Both the position numbers and the translations under genes were made by a program. A DNA stretch of 64,000 bases from Pseudomonadota bacterium (GTDB taxonomy: Bacteria > Pseudomonadota > Gammaproteobacteria > Ga0077536): positions 1 through 64,000 of the forward strand of contig JADJYF010000010.1 in assembly GCA_016719885.1 (NCBI GenBank), given 5' to 3'. Below are positions 60,742 through 64,000 of this stretch, in pieces (within the stretch, counting starts at the first letter, position 1; every line of letters starts with the position of its first letter). The notes under the pieces were generated by a model. That model saw nothing but the letters and a program-made list of their open reading frames with translations, did no database searches and was not told the origin of the DNA.

Positions 60742-61647
60742 CTACTTCGCTCGTGCTTCGATGGCGCCGCCCTTGCCGAACTCGCCCTGCGGCGCGGCGC
60801 CCCAGTAGTCTATCGATTCCAGCGCCAGCGGCAGCCGTCGCGGTTCGCGCGGCGCCACTTCGGGAAATTCCTCCATGCCGAAACTGTATTCCAGGGTGTT
60901 GCCGTCCGGGTCGAGAAAATACAGGAATATCGATTCGGACGGCGGATGACGGCCGGGCCCGAACACCACCGGCACGTCCAGCTTGCGCGCGCGATGCAGC
61001 GCGCGACCGATGTCGTCGATGTCGGTGACCATGAAATTGACATGATGCAGCCGGTTGCTGTCGGACTTGCTGAGACCAAACGAATGGTGCAGCGGATTGG
61101 GAAAGCAACGCATGAAGGTCACCGCGCCGTCAATCCTGTCCGACACGCGATAGTTGAGCTCGTCGGTGAAGAAGCGCTCGGTGGTCTCGTAGTCGCGGGC
61201 GCCCAGCACCACGTGACCGAGGCGCACGATGCGGGTGACGGTCGGGGTGTAGGGCGTGTCGGCATCGACGAGCTCGGCGCAGTATTCGAACGTGGCGCCG
61301 GTATGGGGCTCGGTGATCTGGAAGGCCTGGTCGAGGCCCATGCTCGCGCAGTAGTCGGCGTCCAGGGTGTGGACGGCGAGACCGAGCTGCGCCAGGTGGC
61401 GACGCATCTTGGCGAGATCATCAGCGCTTTCCATCTGCCAGGCGACGCGCCGCAGGCCGGGCACCGGCCCCTGGTGCAGGATGAGATCGTGGTGCCGGCG
61501 GCTGCAGCGATACAGGTGCTCGCCGTGCGCCGTCGCGCCCGCCGCCTGCAGGCCCAGCATGTCGCGGTAGAAGCGATCGGAGCGCGCCAGGTCGGTGACA
61601 TTGAGCGCCACGTAGGCCAGGCGACGATAGCGAAAATCGAGTGACAT
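60742..61647 (-). CDS. Type I extradiol dioxygenase-like VOC protein
   Basis: This 301-residue two-domain VOC protein keeps the Fe(II) triad of catechol 2,3-dioxygenases in the C-terminal domain: His in LGHVVLG (about 151), His in LHHVNFMV (about 205) and Glu in NTLEYSFG (about 260). It should open a dihydroxylated aromatic ring meta to the hydroxyls. It is 9 bp after the beta-subunit gene. Confidence 0.9.
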   Translation of the reverse strand: MSLDFRYRRLAYVALNVTDLARSDRFYRDMLGLQAAGATAHGEHLYRCSRRHHDLILHQGPVPGLRRVAWQMESADDLAKMRRHLAQLGLAVHTLDADYCASMGLDQAFQITEPHTGATFEYCAELVDADTPYTPTVTRIVRLGHVVLGARDYETTERFFTDELNYRVSDRIDGAVTFMRCFPNPLHHSFGLSKSDSNRLHHVNFMVTDIDDIGRALHRARKLDVPVVFGPGRHPPSESIFLYFLDPDGNTLEYSFGMEEFPEVAPREPRRLPLALESIDYWGAAPQGEFGKGGAIEARAK

Positions 61648-61656
61648 GGGGCGCCC

Positions 61657-62145
61657 TCAGGGAATGATGCTGACCTTGCCTTGCTCGCGGATGTCGTCCT
61701 GATCGAGGAAGGTCTTCTTGGAAAGGATGCGCAGCTGTCCCGCCACCTGCGTCAACTCGTAGACGTGGTGACCGAAGAAGGTGTCGGTCACACCGAGCTT
61801 GCTGCGCCAGGTGACGAAGTTCGAGGTGACGCTGAAACGCGCGGCGTCGCCGGCCAGGTAGCGCACGTTGCTGACCATGCGCCGACAGCGCGAGCGCGGA
61901 AACTCGGCATGGGCGGTGCGTTTCTTCAGACGCTTCACGCGTTCGCACAGGCGGTGGTAATCGTCGGCGACATAGAACAGCAGGGTGGCCGGATCGGCAT
62001 CGTCGTCGGCGCCGGCCGGCGGGATGAAATAGCGCGCACCGTCGACGAACAGGGCCAGCCATTCGTCGAGCTGCCAGTTGTCGAGCAGCGCCGCCTCGAG
62101 ATACAGGAAATCTTCGAGTTCGCTGCGGGTGACGGGCGCGCTCAT
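61657..62145 (-). CDS. Ring-hydroxylating dioxygenase beta subunit
   Basis: Start at the ATG at 62145 that overlaps the alpha-subunit stop (ATGA) gives 162 residues. The NTF2-like fold has LEAALLDNWQLDEWLALFVD near the start and the RCRRMVSNVRYL block, both usual for beta subunits. It forms the structural part of an alpha3beta3 oxygenase. Confidence 0.92.
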   Translation of the reverse strand: MSAPVTRSELEDFLYLEAALLDNWQLDEWLALFVDGARYFIPPAGADDDADPATLLFYVADDYHRLCERVKRLKKRTAHAEFPRSRCRRMVSNVRYLAGDAARFSVTSNFVTWRSKLGVTDTFFGHHVYELTQVAGQLRILSKKTFLDQDDIREQGKVSIIP

Positions 62146-63407
62146 GCCGGCTGCTCCGTGACGCGGCGATGCCATTCACGCCAGAACGCACGCATCTGCG
62201 CTTCGTCGTCCACCTGCGGTTCGTCGCTGAGATAGCCCTTGGAGATATCGTTCCAGCCCGCACCGCCCAGGCTGCCGTAGCCACGCTGGCACAGGGCCAG
62301 GGCTTCACAGTCGTCGGGCGTGGCGAAGCCGCCTGGTCCCAGGAACTCGAGGAAATTGAACAGGCGCAGCTCGCGCATGGCGGGTGATTCTTCGCGCGGC
62401 GCCAGCGCCCAGGCGTTGACCACCTGCTTGTCCGGCGCCTCCGGGTAAAAGGTACGGAAGGTCACGGCCATGATGTCGTTGATGACGAAGTTCGGAAAGA
62501 TGAGCAGGTTGCGATTGGTGGTGGCCATGCGCTCGGCGCGCTCGGCGCCGAAGCGCGCGACCAGCCGCGCCTTGATGGCCGCCACTTCGCGCGCCGCCGC
62601 GTCGCCCCAGGCCGGCACCGACTGCGCGACGGGCCGTCCCCAGGGCGCGGTGTATTGCACCACCGCGTGGCCGTTGCCGAGATCGAAGGCACGGCCCTTG
62701 ATGGCGACTTCCACCAGCGAACCGGGCTTGGACTTCACGTAGTCGAAATAGCTGACGTGGGTCGGCAGGCCGTGGTAACCGTCGAAGCTGTTCTCGCACA
62801 GCAGTTTCCAGTTGGCATCGAAGCCATAGGCCTGGGTACCGCCGACGATCTCCATGGCGGTCTCGGCCTGGTCCAGCACCAGGTCGATGTATTCCAGCGC
62901 GCCGCCCAGGTAGGTTTTCAAATCATCGCCGGCCGCCTGCAAGTGCATGAAGTACAGCCCGCGGTACTGCTCGAGGCGCGGCACGCGCACGAGATCGTGC
63001 ATGCCGCCCTTGCGCGTACCTTCCCCATAGCCCTCGTCGCCCGGTCGGTTGACCAGGCGGCCTTCCAGGTCGAAGGCCCACGAGTGATAGAAACAGCGGA
63101 ACATCGCGCCATTGCCGGCCCCCTCGCGACACACCAACGCGCCACGATGCGGACAGGTGTTGAAGAACGCGCGCGCCGTGCCGTCCTTGCCGCGCGCGAA
63201 CAGGATGTCGCGTCCGGCGACCTTGCGCGTCAAGTAGTCACCGGGCTTTGCGATCTCCGAATCGTGACCGAGATACAGCCAGCAGTTTTCGAATATGGCC
63301 AGGCGCTCGCGCGCCAATATTTCCGGGTCGGTAAAAGCGCGCCGCGCGACGCGGAACACACCGCGCGCACGGTCATCGTCGAGCAAGGCGGAAGGGCTGG
63401 CGGTCAC
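62142..63407 (-). CDS. Rieske non-haem iron ring-hydroxylating oxygenase, alpha subunit
   Basis: The GTG at 63407, 6 nt after AGGGGAG, gives 421 residues. Rieske ligands are C85, H87, C105 and H108 (CPHRG; CFYHSW). The catalytic iron ligands are the two His of DGYHGLPTH, with Asp in the bridging region and another acidic ligand further on. It inserts both O atoms of O2 into an aromatic carboxylate or hydrocarbon. No ferredoxin/reductase is in the window. Substrate not assignable; the benzoate/p-cumate/aminobenzoate-like group fits best. Confidence 0.93.
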   Translation of the reverse strand: MTASPSALLDDDRARGVFRVARRAFTDPEILARERLAIFENCWLYLGHDSEIAKPGDYLTRKVAGRDILFARGKDGTARAFFNTCPHRGALVCREGAGNGAMFRCFYHSWAFDLEGRLVNRPGDEGYGEGTRKGGMHDLVRVPRLEQYRGLYFMHLQAAGDDLKTYLGGALEYIDLVLDQAETAMEIVGGTQAYGFDANWKLLCENSFDGYHGLPTHVSYFDYVKSKPGSLVEVAIKGRAFDLGNGHAVVQYTAPWGRPVAQSVPAWGDAAAREVAAIKARLVARFGAERAERMATTNRNLLIFPNFVINDIMAVTFRTFYPEAPDKQVVNAWALAPREESPAMRELRLFNFLEFLGPGGFATPDDCEALALCQRGYGSLGGAGWNDISKGYLSDEPQVDDEAQMRAFWREWHRRVTEQPA

Positions 63408-63568
63408 GATCGGCTCCCCTGTTAAAAACCGTGCAGCTGGTTTGTTTTTCAAAACTACACGGAAGCAGTGCGCGAGTAAACCGTCAAAATGCCCTGCCCA
63501 GGCCGGGATGGCAAACGCTTGCCTACCGGTTACACTGTTTTTCCCTTAGTCACCGACGCCTCCCACGC

Positions 63569-64000
63569 ATGTCCGAGCGCAGCGCCACCCTGCCGCGAGT
63601 GCCCCAGGCCGAACGCTCGGCGCGCATGCAGCGGCGCCTGGCGCAGGCTGCCTACGAGGTCATCCGCGACGGTGGCTACGTGAACTTCCGCACCGCGGCG
63701 GTGGCGCGCGCGGCGGGCGTGTCGCAGGGCGCGCAGTTGCATCACTACCCGACCAAGAACTCGCTGGCCGAAGCGGCCATCGAACATGCCTGGTCGCAGT
63801 CGACCGAGGAATCACTGGCGCGCATCCGCGCCTTCGACAGTGACGATGACATCCTGGCCGCGCTCATGGCCGACAGCCAGGCGTTTTTCTTTTCCGACTA
63901 TTTCCGCGTGGCGCTCGACATCCTCATGGCCGGCGGCAACGAGCAGGCGCTGCGCGACGCACTGGTGGCCAGCACCCTGCGCCATCGCAGCCGCGTCGAA
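63569..64000 (+). CDS. TetR/AcrR-family transcriptional regulator (incomplete at window end)
   Basis: An ATG at 63569 opens a frame that stays open to the last base (144 codons). The helix-turn-helix is FRTAAVARAAGVSQGAQLHHYPTK (here noted by its ends, about residues 47-70), the classic TetR layout, then a ligand domain begins. It faces away from the dioxygenase operon across a 161-bp gap, so it is the likely regulator of it. Confidence 0.88.
   Translation, partial: MSERSATLPRVPQAERSARMQRRLAQAAYEVIRDGGYVNFRTAAVARAAGVSQGAQLHHYPTKNSLAEAAIEHAWSQSTEESLARIRAFDSDDDILAALMADSQAFFFSDYFRVALDILMAGGNEQALRDALVASTLRHRSRVE

Noticed and set aside
63426..63443. AAACC...GGTTT as a TetR operator
   Set aside because: Arms are only 5 bp and the interior is not symmetric; too weak to call as a site in the dioxygenase/TetR gap.

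Overview
The window is high-GC DNA (strong G/C bias at third codon positions) from a Gram-negative bacterium. Outer-membrane genes, a PhoB/Pho-box regulon, an NAD-dependent formate dehydrogenase and ModE-controlled molybdate uptake point to a Pseudomonadota chromosome, probably gammaproteobacterial and environmental. The species cannot be fixed from the sequence alone. One 1.1-kb stretch (44540-45637) is almost pure G runs and looks like an assembly or base-calling failure.

Layout. 1-2.1 kb: an IS4-family element whose transposase is split by a complete IS256-family element; the 8-bp target duplication and the inverted repeats can be read directly. 2.1-22.9 kb: a large minus-strand surface/phosphate-starvation region. 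In transcription order it holds phoB, a PEP-CTERM-like protein, a PstS-like binding protein, a 3311-residue TpsA exoprotein, its TpsB pore, a DUF2341/LamG-ExbB fusion, ExbD, a TonB-like protein, a porin and a coiled-coil protein. Arrays of Pho-box 7-mers on an 11-bp period lie before phoB, before the PEP-CTERM gene and before the ExbB fusion. The whole set resembles the PhoB-controlled PdtA/PdtB locus of Pseudomonas aeruginosa. 22.9-26.2 kb: a cytochrome P450, a D-2-hydroxyacid dehydrogenase and an SDR.

26.2-35.5 kb: an arsenic resistance island with two full-length ArsA ATPases, an ECF sigma factor, an ORF joining an ArsN2-like acetyltransferase, a flavoprotein and a Cys-rich CMD/AhpD-like protein, then arsD and arsR. 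Divergent from arsR are arsC (thioredoxin/LMW-phosphatase type) and acr3. A single operator sits between the two arsR/arsC promoters. 35.5-39.8 kb: an SDR, a thiolase and a molybdopterin oxidoreductase. 40-44.5 kb: a putative Na+/H+ antiporter with a structured leader, then modA-modB-modC-modE behind a near-consensus ModE operator. 45.7-53.4 kb: methylmalonate-semialdehyde dehydrogenase, then the formate dehydrogenase operon fdsG-fdsB-fdsA-fdhD-fdsD, a consumer of the imported molybdate.

53.7-59 kb: a thiolase, a cupin, a carbamoyltransferase/SxtJ/DUF5989 cassette and a WecB-type UDP-GlcNAc 2-epimerase. 59-64 kb: a ring-hydroxylating dioxygenase operon (Rieske alpha, beta, extradiol-type VOC dioxygenase, dihydrodiol-dehydrogenase-like SDR, amidohydrolase) divergent from a TetR regulator that runs off the end of the window. 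A family of short hairpins with 7-bp stems and a conserved GAA-containing loop is scattered between genes throughout.
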